Positions 34,744 through 42,808 of a stretch of DNA of 64,000 bases are shown here, in pieces. The DNA comes from Delftia acidovorans (GTDB lineage: Bacteria; Pseudomonadota; Gammaproteobacteria; Burkholderiales; Burkholderiaceae_C), in NCBI GenBank assembly GCA_031286585.1, contig JAITUC010000003.1, forward strand, positions 1-64,000. Direction: 5' to 3'. The notes beneath the pieces are model-generated. The model saw only the letters and a program-made list of their open reading frames with translations. It was not told the origin of the DNA and made no database searches. Position 1 is the stretch's first letter. Every line of letters begins with the position of its first letter. The position numbers and the translations under genes were made by a program.

Positions 34744-37362
34744 ATGACTTTCAAGAAAATCTGGTTCCAGCTGCACTGGATCGTCGGCATCACGGCCGGC
34801 ACGGTGCTCATCGTCATCGGGCTGTCGGGCGCGGTGTTCTCGTTCCACGAGGAAATCCTGGGCTGGATGAATCCCGGCACGGCCTCCGTGCCCGCGCGCG
34901 ATGCCGCGCCGCTGGCGCCGCCGCAGATTGCGCAGGCGCTGCGCGAGGCCGGCGAGCAGCGCGTGGTCCAGCGCATCACCGTCTTTGCCGAGCCCGGGCG
35001 CTCGGCCCAGGTGGCCTTCAAGCCGCCGGCCGGCCAGCGCCGGGGCCAGACGGTCTTTGTCGATCCCTACACGGGCGCGCAACTGCCCGAGCAGCACGGC
35101 ACGGAGTTCTTCGAATGGGTGGAGCGCCTGCACCGCTGGCTGCTGCTGTCGCGCGATGACGGCAAGCCCGTCACCGGCACGCTGGCGGGCCTGCTGCTGA
35201 TGCTGTCGCTGTCGGGCCTGTACCTGCGCTGGCCGCGCCGTCCGCTGTCCTGGCGCACCTGGCTGACCTTCGACCCGGCGCTCAAGGGCCGCTCCTTCCT
35301 CTGGGGCCTGCACTCGGTGGCGGGCACCTGGGCCCTGGTGGCCTATGTGGTGTTCACCTGCACCGGCATGTATTGGGCCTTTGGCGTGGTGCGCAGCACG
35401 GTGGACGGCTGGGCCGGCGTGCCGCCGCGCGTGGCCGCTCCAGCGGCGCCTTCCTCGAAACCGGGTGGCGGCAGGCCTGAGCCGGCTGGCGCGCAGAAGC
35501 CCATCGATATCGCGCCCGGCTGGGCCGCCTTCGAGCGCATCGCCCATGGCTGGCAGTTCGCCCAGCTGCGCCTGCCCGATCGTGCGGGCCAGCCCCTGCA
35601 GATCAGCTGGCTGGACGCCGACGCCGCCCATGAGCGCGCCCGCAACCAGATGGCCCTGCTGCCCGACGGCGCCGTGCAGCGCGACGAGCGCTATGCCGAC
35701 CTGCCCACGGGCCGACGCGCCGTGGGCGCCATCTACCCGCTGCACATGGGCACCTATTTCGGCATGCCGGGGCGCATCTTCATGACGCTGGCCTCGCTGA
35801 TCATGCCCTTGTTCGCCATCACGGGCTGGATGCTCTACCTGGACCGCCGCCGCAAGGCGCGCGCCCTGGCGAAGGAGCGCCAGGCGCTGATGGAGGACCC
35901 GCCACCGTCCGCCCCTGCGGGCCAGGACACCGTGCTGGTCGCCTTCGCCAGCCAGGCCGGCCGCGCCGAGCGCCTGGCCGTGGCCACCGTGGCCGCCCTG
36001 CGCGGCGCAGGCATGGCGGCCAGCCTGCAATCCGTGGCGGCGCTGGATGCCGAGCAACTGCGCCACCACCGTCGCGTGCTCTTCGTGGCCAGCACCTTTG
36101 GCGAAGGCGACCCGCCCGATGCCGCGCGCCGCTTTGCGCGCCTGCTGGGCGCGGCATCGGGCTCGGCACTGCCGCATCTGCAATACGGCCTGCTGGCGCT
36201 GGGCGACCGGCAGTACGCGGCCTTCTGCGGCTTCGGCCATGCGCTGGACCACCAGCTGCGCCGCCTGGGCGCACAGCCCGTGTTTCCGCTGATCGAGATG
36301 GATGGCGAGGAACCCCAGGCCTGGAATGCCTGGCAGCAGGCGCTGGCCGGGCATTTCGGGGCCTTGCCGCCTGCATCGGATGCGCTGCCTGCGTCTGCTG
36401 CAGGCCCGCTGGCCGATGCCACGGCCTTTGCCGCATGGCCGCTTCAGGCGCGCAGCCTGTGCAATGCGGGCAGCCAGGGCGCCGGTCTCTACCTGCTGGA
36501 ACTGTCGCCGCCCGAAGGCGTGGCCCCGCTGTGGCGGGCCGGTGCGCTGGCCGAGGTGCTGCCCCGCCATGGCGCGGCCACCGTGCAGGCCTGGCTGCTG
36601 GCCCAGGGGTGCGAGGGCTCGGCCCCCGTGCAATGGCGCCAGCGGACCTGCACGCTGGGCGAGGCGCTGGCCGCCAGCGTGCTGCCGGCCCCGGGCGACA
36701 TCGCCCCCGGCACCGCGCCCCAGGCCGTGGCCGATGCGCTGCGGCCGCTGCAGCCCCGCAGCTACTCGGTCGCCTCGCTGCCGCAGGACGGCCATGTGCG
36801 GCTGCTGGTGCGCCAGGCCCGGCATGACGGCGGCCTGGGCGTGGCTTCGGGCTGGCTGACGGCGCATGCGGCCCAGGGCACATCCGTGGCCCTGCGCCTG
36901 GTGGAAAACCGCGCCTTCGAGCCGCGTGAAGAGGCCGATGCCGAGCCCGATGCCCCGGCCATCTTCATCGGCAACGGCTCCGGCTATGCCGGCCTGCGCG
37001 GCCACCTGCTGGCGCGCATGCACGCAGGCCGCCACCGCAACTGGCTGCTGTTCGGTGAACGCCAGCGGGCCCATGACGGGTACTGCGAGGCCGAGGTCTC
37101 CGGCTGGCTGGCCGCAGGCAAGCTGCAGCGCGCCGACTTCATCTACTCCCGCGACCAGGCCCGGCGCCGCTACGTGCAGGACGCCCTGCGCGAGGCCGCC
37201 GAACCCCTGCGCGACTGGATCGCCGACGGCGCCGTGCTCTACGTCTGCGGCAGCGCCGACGGCATGGCCGCCGGCGTCGACGCCGCGCTGGCCGACATCC
37301 TGGGCGCTACCGCCGTCGAAGACCTGATCGTCGAAGGTCGTTACAGAAGAGACGTGTACTGA
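34744..37362 (+). CDS. PepSY-membrane/flavodoxin/FAD-NADPH reductase fusion
   Basis: An 872-residue protein. The N-terminal half is a PepSY-associated membrane domain: HWIVGITAGTVLIVIGLSGAVFSFHEE, VERLHRWLLL with haem-ligand-like His residues, TGTLAGLLLMLSLSGLYLRW and a last helix near residue 350. A flavodoxin domain follows from about residue 395 (VLVAFASQAGRAERLA, ASTFGEGDPPD, LGDRQYAAFCGFG). A sulfite-reductase-alpha-type FAD/NADPH module follows (RSYSVASLP, IFIGNGSGYAGLRGHL, YVCGSADGMAAGVD). It probably moves electrons from NADPH across the inner membrane, perhaps to ferric siderophores. That role is inferred from family and the possible Fur site. Confidence 0.88.
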   Translation: MTFKKIWFQLHWIVGITAGTVLIVIGLSGAVFSFHEEILGWMNPGTASVPARDAAPLAPPQIAQALREAGEQRVVQRITVFAEPGRSAQVAFKPPAGQRRGQTVFVDPYTGAQLPEQHGTEFFEWVERLHRWLLLSRDDGKPVTGTLAGLLLMLSLSGLYLRWPRRPLSWRTWLTFDPALKGRSFLWGLHSVAGTWALVAYVVFTCTGMYWAFGVVRSTVDGWAGVPPRVAAPAAPSSKPGGGRPEPAGAQKPIDIAPGWAAFERIAHGWQFAQLRLPDRAGQPLQISWLDADAAHERARNQMALLPDGAVQRDERYADLPTGRRAVGAIYPLHMGTYFGMPGRIFMTLASLIMPLFAITGWMLYLDRRRKARALAKERQALMEDPPPSAPAGQDTVLVAFASQAGRAERLAVATVAALRGAGMAASLQSVAALDAEQLRHHRRVLFVASTFGEGDPPDAARRFARLLGAASGSALPHLQYGLLALGDRQYAAFCGFGHALDHQLRRLGAQPVFPLIEMDGEEPQAWNAWQQALAGHFGALPPASDALPASAAGPLADATAFAAWPLQARSLCNAGSQGAGLYLLELSPPEGVAPLWRAGALAEVLPRHGAATVQAWLLAQGCEGSAPVQWRQRTCTLGEALAASVLPAPGDIAPGTAPQAVADALRPLQPRSYSVASLPQDGHVRLLVRQARHDGGLGVASGWLTAHAAQGTSVALRLVENRAFEPREEADAEPDAPAIFIGNGSGYAGLRGHLLARMHAGRHRNWLLFGERQRAHDGYCEAEVSGWLAAGKLQRADFIYSRDQARRRYVQDALREAAEPLRDWIADGAVLYVCGSADGMAAGVDAALADILGATAVEDLIVEGRYRRDVY

Positions 37363-37426
37363 ACGTGGTGCGCATGCTGGACGCAGCGGATAAAACCGGC
37401 GCGGCCCCAAAGCAGGGGACAGCAAG

Positions 37427-37500
37427 CAAGGGCCGCCCCGCAGCGAGGCTGTCGTCCCCCTCCCGCGTGCGAGAGAGGGGGAAGGCGCGCAAGCGCCTCA
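37427..37500 (+). repeat. REP-like intergenic element
   Basis: Two adjacent hairpins lie between convergent genes. CCCCCTC at 37456-37462 pairs with GAGGGGG at 37475-37481. AGGCGC at 37483-37488 pairs with GCGCCT at 37493-37498 around a GCAA loop. A GC-rich flank precedes them. From memory, elements like this recur between convergent genes in Comamonadaceae. It overlaps the stop of the next gene and could act as a two-way transcription end. Confidence 0.5.
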
Positions 37501-38658
37501 GGGGGTGATGTACTTCTCTTTCCCGAGATTGAGCATCAACCGGTTCGCCCAGCCGAACAGCGCGGCCGAATGCAGCATGTCCAGGATTTCCTGGTCGGTA
37601 AGGCCGGCATCGCGCAGCGGCTGCAGCTGGGCGGCGCCAAAGCTGCCGGGGGCGCGCGTCAGGGCCAGCGAGGACTGGATGATGGCGCGTTCGCGCGCAT
37701 TGGTGCCGGCCGTGTCGGGGTCGTCGAACATCTGGGCCATGACATCGTTGCGCTTGGCCAATTGCTCGAAGCGCTGGGCATGGACCGATGCGCAGTACAC
37801 GCAGCCGTTGGAGCGCGACACGGCCGTGGCCGCCACTTCGCGCTCGGCCCGCGACAGGCCGCCCGGTGCATACATGATGGCGTTGAAGGCCTGCGAGCGC
37901 TCCGACAGCACGCGCGGCTGGCGGGCCAGCAGCAGGTAGAAGTCCGAAGTGCGCGCCTTGGGGTGGCTCAGGTCCAGCACGGCCTGCTGCTCGGCCGTGG
38001 CCGTGGCGGGGTCGAGCACGGGCAGCCAGGACGTCCAGTCCAGCGTTTCGCTGGTGTAGCCATTGCGGCGCAGCGGCTCACCGGGGGGCGGAAGGTTGGC
38101 GGGGTGCACGAAAGGTGCGGTGGCGGCTTCGGCCGCCGGGGCGCTGGCCTGGCCACCCAGCGCGTCCATGGCCTGCACGCCTGCGAACAGGCGCAATTGG
38201 TAGGCGATGAAACCCACGAGCTGGGCCACCAGCACGGTGTCGTCGATGGACAGGCCGGACTCGGGCATGGCCAGCAGGGCGGCGCGGTCGCTTTCGGCCG
38301 GGTGCAGGGCCAGGGTGCGCACAAAATGCAGGGCCGCGTCCAGGCGGGCATTGCCGGTCTGCGCGCCGGGCTGGGCCAGCACGGTGCGCAGCGCGGGCGT
38401 CAGGGCATCGCCCAGGGATTCGGCACGCTGGCGGTATTCATCGGCCAGGGCCTGCACGCCGCTGACGCGGCATTGCTCGCTGGCCAGCACCAGGCGCTCG
38501 GCGCGGGACAGGCTGTCGGCCAGGCCGTCGCCCAGCAGCAGGTCCTCGCAGGCCTGGGTGGCGATGGCCACCTTGTCGCGCTGGCGGCGCGTGGCGAAGA
38601 CGGGGGATTGGTCGGTCAGGCCGGCCAGGCGGTCGATGGTGTCGTTGGCGGTGGTCAT
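37498..38658 (-). CDS. Carboxymuconolactone decarboxylase/AhpD-like domain protein
   Basis: A 386-residue protein. The N half is helical (DKVAIATQACEDLLLGD, LVLASEQCRVSG). The C half is an AhpD-like domain with GLSRAEREVAATAVS and the redox pair in NGCVYCASVHAQRF near residue 284. DQEILDMLHSAALFGWANRLM closes it. The C-x2-C-x3-H arrangement is the peroxidase or proton-relay centre of the family. The ATG at 38658 follows AGACACCC, just after the upstream flavoprotein gene (7 bases). It forms an operon with that flavoprotein and a Bug receptor. Confidence 0.8.
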   Translation of the reverse strand: MTTANDTIDRLAGLTDQSPVFATRRQRDKVAIATQACEDLLLGDGLADSLSRAERLVLASEQCRVSGVQALADEYRQRAESLGDALTPALRTVLAQPGAQTGNARLDAALHFVRTLALHPAESDRAALLAMPESGLSIDDTVLVAQLVGFIAYQLRLFAGVQAMDALGGQASAPAAEAATAPFVHPANLPPPGEPLRRNGYTSETLDWTSWLPVLDPATATAEQQAVLDLSHPKARTSDFYLLLARQPRVLSERSQAFNAIMYAPGGLSRAEREVAATAVSRSNGCVYCASVHAQRFEQLAKRNDVMAQMFDDPDTAGTNARERAIIQSSLALTRAPGSFGAAQLQPLRDAGLTDQEILDMLHSAALFGWANRLMLNLGKEKYITP

Positions 38659-38665
38659 GGGTGTC

Positions 38666-40147
38666 TCAGGTCTTGTCTGCCAGGGCCCGCACGCGGGCCT
38701 CGGGGTCGGCGGGCGTCCATTCGCCGCCGTCCAGTTCAGGCTCGGAATAGGACTGCAGCTGGGCGTAGTGGTGTTCCAGGTCCTCGCGGTAGAACAGCGA
38801 GGCCAGGCCCTGGGCCAGCTTGCGCGCACCGTCGCTGATGGCGGGGATATCGCCCGACACCGTGCCGTGCGACAGCGCGGCCGGATAGCAAAAGCAGTGC
38901 ACATGGTCCAGTCCGGGCAGGGCGCCGGGCGTCTTTTCCTGGAACTCGAACAGCGGGCCCAGATCGGGCGAGTCCGACAGTTCCTGGTCCTCGGCTCCGG
39001 CCTCGGGCACGAAGCGGTCGCTCCAGACGCGCACATGGGGCGCCAGGTCGGCGAACTCGGGGCGCTGGCGCCAGTCGATGGCAAAGCCGGTGGAGACGAT
39101 GAGGAAGTCCAGCACGAACACGCCGCGCGGCGTTGTCACCCGCAGCTTGCCTCCGCCCTGCTCCACCTTCTGCACGGCGCAGCCCAGGTTGAAGTGGGCG
39201 TTGGCATGGCGTGAGACGCGCAGCGTGCTGCCGTGCGGCGGCGGCACCTGCTGCACGTTGATGTAGTGGCGTATGCGCCATTTCCAGGCGTCGGGCAGCA
39301 GGAACTGGCCGTGCGTGAGGCCGGGCGTGCCCGAGCCCTTGGACTTGTTGATGCGCGGCAGGTCATGGCGGCGCACCAGCAGGTCCACGCTGGCGGCGCC
39401 GTTCTCCAGCGCGGTGGCCGCGCTGTCCATGGCCGACGAGCCCGCGCCCACCACGCCCACGTGCAGGCCGACCAGGCGGGCGTAGTCGAGCACGTCGGAG
39501 GAATGCGCCCAGCGGCTGCGGTCCACGCCCTGCATGAAGGCGGGGATCTGCGGGCCGCCCAGGCCGTCGCGGCCCGTGGCCAGCACCACGCGGCGCGCCA
39601 GCCAGGTGCGCGAGGCGCCATCGGCCGTCACATCGACCTCGACCGTGCCGTCGGCCTGCGGGCGGATGGCCGTGACCTGGTGGCCGTTGCGCACGTCGCA
39701 GCGCATCACGCGGCGGTACCAGCGCAGGTAGTCCATCCACTGCAGGCGCGGGATCTTGTCCAGCGCGGCCCAGGCCTCACGGCCCCACTGGGCGATGAAC
39801 CAGGCGCGGAAGGTCAGCGAGGGCAGGCCCAGCGCGGGGCCGGTCAGCTCCTTGGGCGAGCGCAGGGTTTCCATGCGCGCCGTCGTGGCCCAGGGGCCTT
39901 CGAAGTCCAGCGGGGCCTTGTCCAGCAAAACGGCCGCGATGCCCAGCTGGGACAGCGCGGCCGACAGGGCCAGCCCGGCCTGGCCGGCGCCGATGACCAG
40001 GACATCGTGCACGGGCTGGCCGTCGCGGGAGGAGGGAGGAATCCAGGCCTTGGCAGGCCAGCCCAGGGCGACGAGGTCGTCGCGCAGGCGTTCTTCAAGG
40101 GCAGCCAGGCCCGCAGGGGCCGTGGCTGCCGGTTCGGTCAGGGACAT
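38666..40147 (-). CDS. FAD/NAD(P)-binding monooxygenase-like flavoprotein
   Basis: A 493-residue protein. An FAD-binding motif, VLVIGAGQAGLALSAALSQL, lies near residue 50. A second nucleotide motif, VGVVGAGSSAMDSAATALE, lies near residue 230. LDFLIVSTGFAIDWRQRPEF lies in the C half. The layout is that of class B flavin monooxygenases or related NADPH oxidases; the Baeyer-Villiger fingerprint is not clear. The substrate is unknown. It sits between a Bug receptor gene (upstream) and an AhpD-like gene (downstream) on one strand, suggesting oxidation of an imported organic compound. Confidence 0.82.
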   Translation of the reverse strand: MSLTEPAATAPAGLAALEERLRDDLVALGWPAKAWIPPSSRDGQPVHDVLVIGAGQAGLALSAALSQLGIAAVLLDKAPLDFEGPWATTARMETLRSPKELTGPALGLPSLTFRAWFIAQWGREAWAALDKIPRLQWMDYLRWYRRVMRCDVRNGHQVTAIRPQADGTVEVDVTADGASRTWLARRVVLATGRDGLGGPQIPAFMQGVDRSRWAHSSDVLDYARLVGLHVGVVGAGSSAMDSAATALENGAASVDLLVRRHDLPRINKSKGSGTPGLTHGQFLLPDAWKWRIRHYINVQQVPPPHGSTLRVSRHANAHFNLGCAVQKVEQGGGKLRVTTPRGVFVLDFLIVSTGFAIDWRQRPEFADLAPHVRVWSDRFVPEAGAEDQELSDSPDLGPLFEFQEKTPGALPGLDHVHCFCYPAALSHGTVSGDIPAISDGARKLAQGLASLFYREDLEHHYAQLQSYSEPELDGGEWTPADPEARVRALADKT

Positions 40148-40212
40148 AGACTCACCAGGAACTCACGAGGAAAGGCGCGCCAGCGGGGCAGGGCCTGCGG
40201 GCGCGCACGGCA

Positions 40213-41220
40213 TCAATCGATGCTGATTTTCGCGTCTTTGACCACCTGCGCCCACTTCAGGCGGTCGCTGTGCACGGTTTTCTTGAACTGCTCGGGCGTT
40301 TCGATGCGGATGGCATTGCCCTGTGACTCGAAGCGTGCACACACCTCGGGCAGCTCCAGCACCTCGCGCACGGCCTGGCTGAGCTTGGCCACGATGGCCG
40401 GGTCCGTGCCCTTGGGCGCGAAGATGCCGAACCAGATCGAGCTGTCGAAGCCCTTGGTGCCGGTCAGGCCGCTGGAGGCGATGGTGGGCACTTCCTTGAT
40501 GACTTCCACGGGCTTGGCCGTGGTCACGCCCAGCAGGCGCACCTTGCCGCTCTTGTAGTGGGGCAGCACGGTCTGGACCTGGTTCATGATGCAGCAGGTC
40601 TCGCCGCGCAGCACCGAGGTGATGGCCTCGGGGCCGCCCTTGTAGGGCACGTGGACCATGTTCAGGCCCAGGCGCGCATTGAACTCGGCAAAGGCCATGT
40701 GCGTGCCCGCGCCGTTGCCCGTGGAGGCGTAGTTGTACTTGCCGGGGTTGGCCTTGATCTCGTCCACGAACTCCTTGAGGTTTCTGACGTTGATCACGTT
40801 GGGATTGATGGTCAGCACGTTGGACACATCAATCAGCGGCGCCACCGGCACGAAGTCGGTTTCCACATCGAAAGGCAGCTTCTTGTAGAGCGCTGCATTG
40901 CTGCCGTGCGTGGCGGCCGTGCCGAAGGCCAGCGTGTAGCCGTCCGGCTTGGCGCGCGCCACGATCTCGCTGGCGATGTTGCCGGCCGCACCCGACTTGT
41001 AATCAATGATCAGCGGCTGGCCCAGGCGCTGGGACAGTGGCTCCTGCACGCCGCGCGCGATCACGTCCACGCCAGAGCCTGCCGGGAAGCCCAGGATCAT
41101 GGTCACGGGCTGGTGCGGCCAGGATGCGGTGGAATCGGCCGCAACCGCTGCGGTGGAGCCGAAGACGGCCAGGGCCGTGGCTGCGGCGGGAATCCAGGTG
41201 CGGAAAAGCGAGGGGCGCAT
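40213..41220 (-). CDS. Bug-family tripartite tricarboxylate receptor
   Basis: A 335-residue periplasmic binding protein. The signal peptide ends near STAAVAADS. Typical Bug segments follow: WPHQPVTMILGFPAGSGVDV, PLIIDYKSGAAGNIASE, ARAKPDGYTLAFGTAA, VPYKGGPEAITSVLRG and RLLGVTTAKP. Bug receptors capture carboxylates or aromatic acids for TctAB permeases, often encoded elsewhere. ATG 41220 is used. A TTG at 41247 with AGGA further upstream is possible and would add nine residues. A nested palindrome lies immediately upstream. Confidence 0.9.
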   Translation of the reverse strand: MRPSLFRTWIPAAATALAVFGSTAAVAADSTASWPHQPVTMILGFPAGSGVDVIARGVQEPLSQRLGQPLIIDYKSGAAGNIASEIVARAKPDGYTLAFGTAATHGSNAALYKKLPFDVETDFVPVAPLIDVSNVLTINPNVINVRNLKEFVDEIKANPGKYNYASTGNGAGTHMAFAEFNARLGLNMVHVPYKGGPEAITSVLRGETCCIMNQVQTVLPHYKSGKVRLLGVTTAKPVEVIKEVPTIASSGLTGTKGFDSSIWFGIFAPKGTDPAIVAKLSQAVREVLELPEVCARFESQGNAIRIETPEQFKKTVHSDRLKWAQVVKDAKISID

Positions 41221-41238
41221 GGTATGCAGGGGTATCCG

Positions 41239-41280
41239 GTGAATCAATTCCCATATTTTCCTGGGAACTTAATGATTCAC
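41239..41280 (-). promoter_or_regulatory. Nested palindrome upstream of the Bug operon
   Basis: GTGAATCA at 41239-41246 is the exact reverse complement of TGATTCAC at 41273-41280. Inside it, TTCCCA at 41248-41253 mirrors TGGGAA at 41262-41267. The AT-rich core is TATTTTCC. On the minus strand a TATAAA lies just upstream, so this could be an operator next to the promoter of the receptor-monooxygenase operon. Confidence 0.6.
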
Positions 41281-41335
41281 TTTTATATGCATATGTTGGT
41301 ATGAAGCCAGTGTGGGCATGCCCGGCCCTGCCTGC

Positions 41336-41361
41336 AAAAAGCCCGCCGATGGGGCGGGCTT
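41336..41361 (-). terminator. Terminator after the YXWGXW gene
   Basis: On the minus strand, AAGCCCGCC pairs with GGCGGGCTT over nine bases around CCATC. A T tract follows (plus-strand AAAAA at 41336-41340). It ends the 41383-41772 transcript before the Bug operon. Confidence 0.8.
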
Positions 41362-41382
41362 CATGCCGGGCGCAAGCGCCCA

Positions 41383-41772
41383 TCAATGGCGGTAGGGGTT
41401 GTTGGGGCGGCGGTCATGGCGGTCCGGCACGCCGTCGCGGTCACGGTCCCAGCGGCCGGGTGCGTAGCCCCAGCGGCCACCGTGCTGCGACCACACGGGC
41501 TGGCGGTACACATAGCCGGGACGCGCCTTGACCCAGTGGCCGGCCACCCAGGCATGGCGGTGGCCCTGCGGGCGCCAGTAGCCGGGTGCCCACACGTAGC
41601 CGCGGCGCGGTGCCGGAACGGCCTCGTAGCGCAGCGGGGGCGGCGCGCCGAACTGCACCGAGATGGCGGCGCCCGGCGCCGCATAGGTCACGTTGGCCTG
41701 GGCCTGCGCGGTGCCGGCCCATCCGGCCAGGGCCAGGGTGGCGGCGATCAGCGGTGTGCGAAGGTAAATCAT
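41383..41772 (-). CDS. YXWGXW-repeat exported protein
   Basis: A 129-residue secreted protein. The signal peptide ends GTAQAQ. The aromatic repeats RGYVWAPGYWRPQGHRHAW, VAGHWVKARPGY and HGGRWGYAPGRWDRD follow the YXWGXW pattern. The tail DRDRDGVPDRHDRRPNNP resembles a calcium-type Asp-rich loop. The function of such envelope proteins is unknown. AAGGAG precedes the ATG at 41772. It has its own terminator. Confidence 0.8.
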   Translation of the reverse strand: MIYLRTPLIAATLALAGWAGTAQAQANVTYAAPGAAISVQFGAPPPLRYEAVPAPRRGYVWAPGYWRPQGHRHAWVAGHWVKARPGYVYRQPVWSQHGGRWGYAPGRWDRDRDGVPDRHDRRPNNPYRH

Positions 41773-41954
41773 GGCGGCTCCTTTTCCTTGGTTCATCGGG
41801 CTGGAGTCCTGGTGAAAGGAATCCATGACTGCATGGTGCAAGTACATCGTCAATCCCGGGTTGCCGCGCCGCGAAGTCGTGCAATCTTGTGTATCGCCTT
41901 GGTGAAGCCTTGTTGCCAGGCGCTGCAGCGCAGGCTGCCGTCCTGCAGCCGCCG

Positions 41955-42695
41955 TCAGACAGTGCCTCTTCGGAGCGCCGTGAACGCCGTGAATTCCCAG
42001 CTGCGCATGGCCAGCACCAGGGTGTAGCCCTCGCGCTGGCCCGGCGGCAGGCGCTGGTCCTGCAGGTGCTGCTGGGAAAAGTCATGGGCCAGCCGCTGTA
42101 TGCGCTCCACGAAGCTGGGCGCCAGATGCCGGCCGATGGAGCCGTGCACCATGAGCATGCCCTCGCCGGGCTGGTCGAAGCCGCCGCCGAAATAGTCGAG
42201 CACGGCGTTCTCGCGGAAGTACTCCATCACCGGCCCGCGTGCGCGCCAGCGGAAGGTCTTGGCCAGGCGCAGCCGGTAGCGGTTGCCGGGGCGCAGCTCG
42301 ATGATGCCGATGCGGTCCAGTTGGGCCAGGTAGCGGATGCCTTCGGCCTCGGTCATGCGGTAGGTGGCCACGATCTGCTCCAGCGTCCACTGGCTGAGCA
42401 CGCAGATGGCCATCAGCAGCAGCTTGCGGTCGGCGACCACGGCGTTTTCCTGCTCGGGCGTCATCTCCTGCAGCAGCGGCTGGCTGTCGGCCACGCGGCG
42501 CGCCAGGTCGGCGAAGTCCAGGCTCAGCGCGCGGCAAATGGCATCGATGCGCGACAGCGGCATGTCGCCCTTGGCCAGCATGCGCTTGACGCTGGACTCG
42601 GCCATGCCCAGGGCGCGCGCCAGGTCGGCATAGGTCATCTGGGCGGCCTTGAGTTCCTTCTTGAGGGCGATGACGAGGTCGGCAGTGGTGCTCAT
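41955..42695 (-). CDS. XRE-family transcriptional regulator
   Basis: A 246-residue protein. The N-terminal helix-turn-helix is MTYADLARALGMAESSVKRM (residues 20-39). A larger C-terminal domain includes QWTLEQIVATYRMTEAEGI, a second possible winged-helix region, and LAPSFVERIQRLAHDFSQQH. A 21-base palindrome touches its start codon, and I see no Shine-Dalgarno there, so autoregulation and possibly a leaderless message are plausible. The ceramidase-like gene is divergent. Confidence 0.8.
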   Translation of the reverse strand: MSTTADLVIALKKELKAAQMTYADLARALGMAESSVKRMLAKGDMPLSRIDAICRALSLDFADLARRVADSQPLLQEMTPEQENAVVADRKLLLMAICVLSQWTLEQIVATYRMTEAEGIRYLAQLDRIGIIELRPGNRYRLRLAKTFRWRARGPVMEYFRENAVLDYFGGGFDQPGEGMLMVHGSIGRHLAPSFVERIQRLAHDFSQQHLQDQRLPPGQREGYTLVLAMRSWEFTAFTALRRGTV

Positions 42696-42716
42696 GGGTA
42701 GCGATTATCGATACCC
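42696..42716 (-). promoter_or_regulatory. Palindromic operator at the XRE gene start
   Basis: A 21-base near-perfect palindrome has arms GGGTAGCGAT and ATCGATACCC around one central T, with a single mismatched pair. It lies directly upstream of the regulator ATG. GATAAT on the minus strand could be a -10 box that places the transcript start at the ATG. Confidence 0.6.
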
Positions 42717-42808
42717 GTGGTGCCGGTTTGCGCGGCGGGTGCAGAAAAACGATGCTGGAACGGCGCAGCGTTCACCACACTGCGGCCACTTTCATGAGGA
42801 GCCCACAC

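Noticed and set aside
38659..39084. N-terminal extension of the AhpD-like gene
   Set aside because: The added part is antisense-like Pro/Arg/Ser text inside the flavoprotein gene; ATG 38658 fits better.
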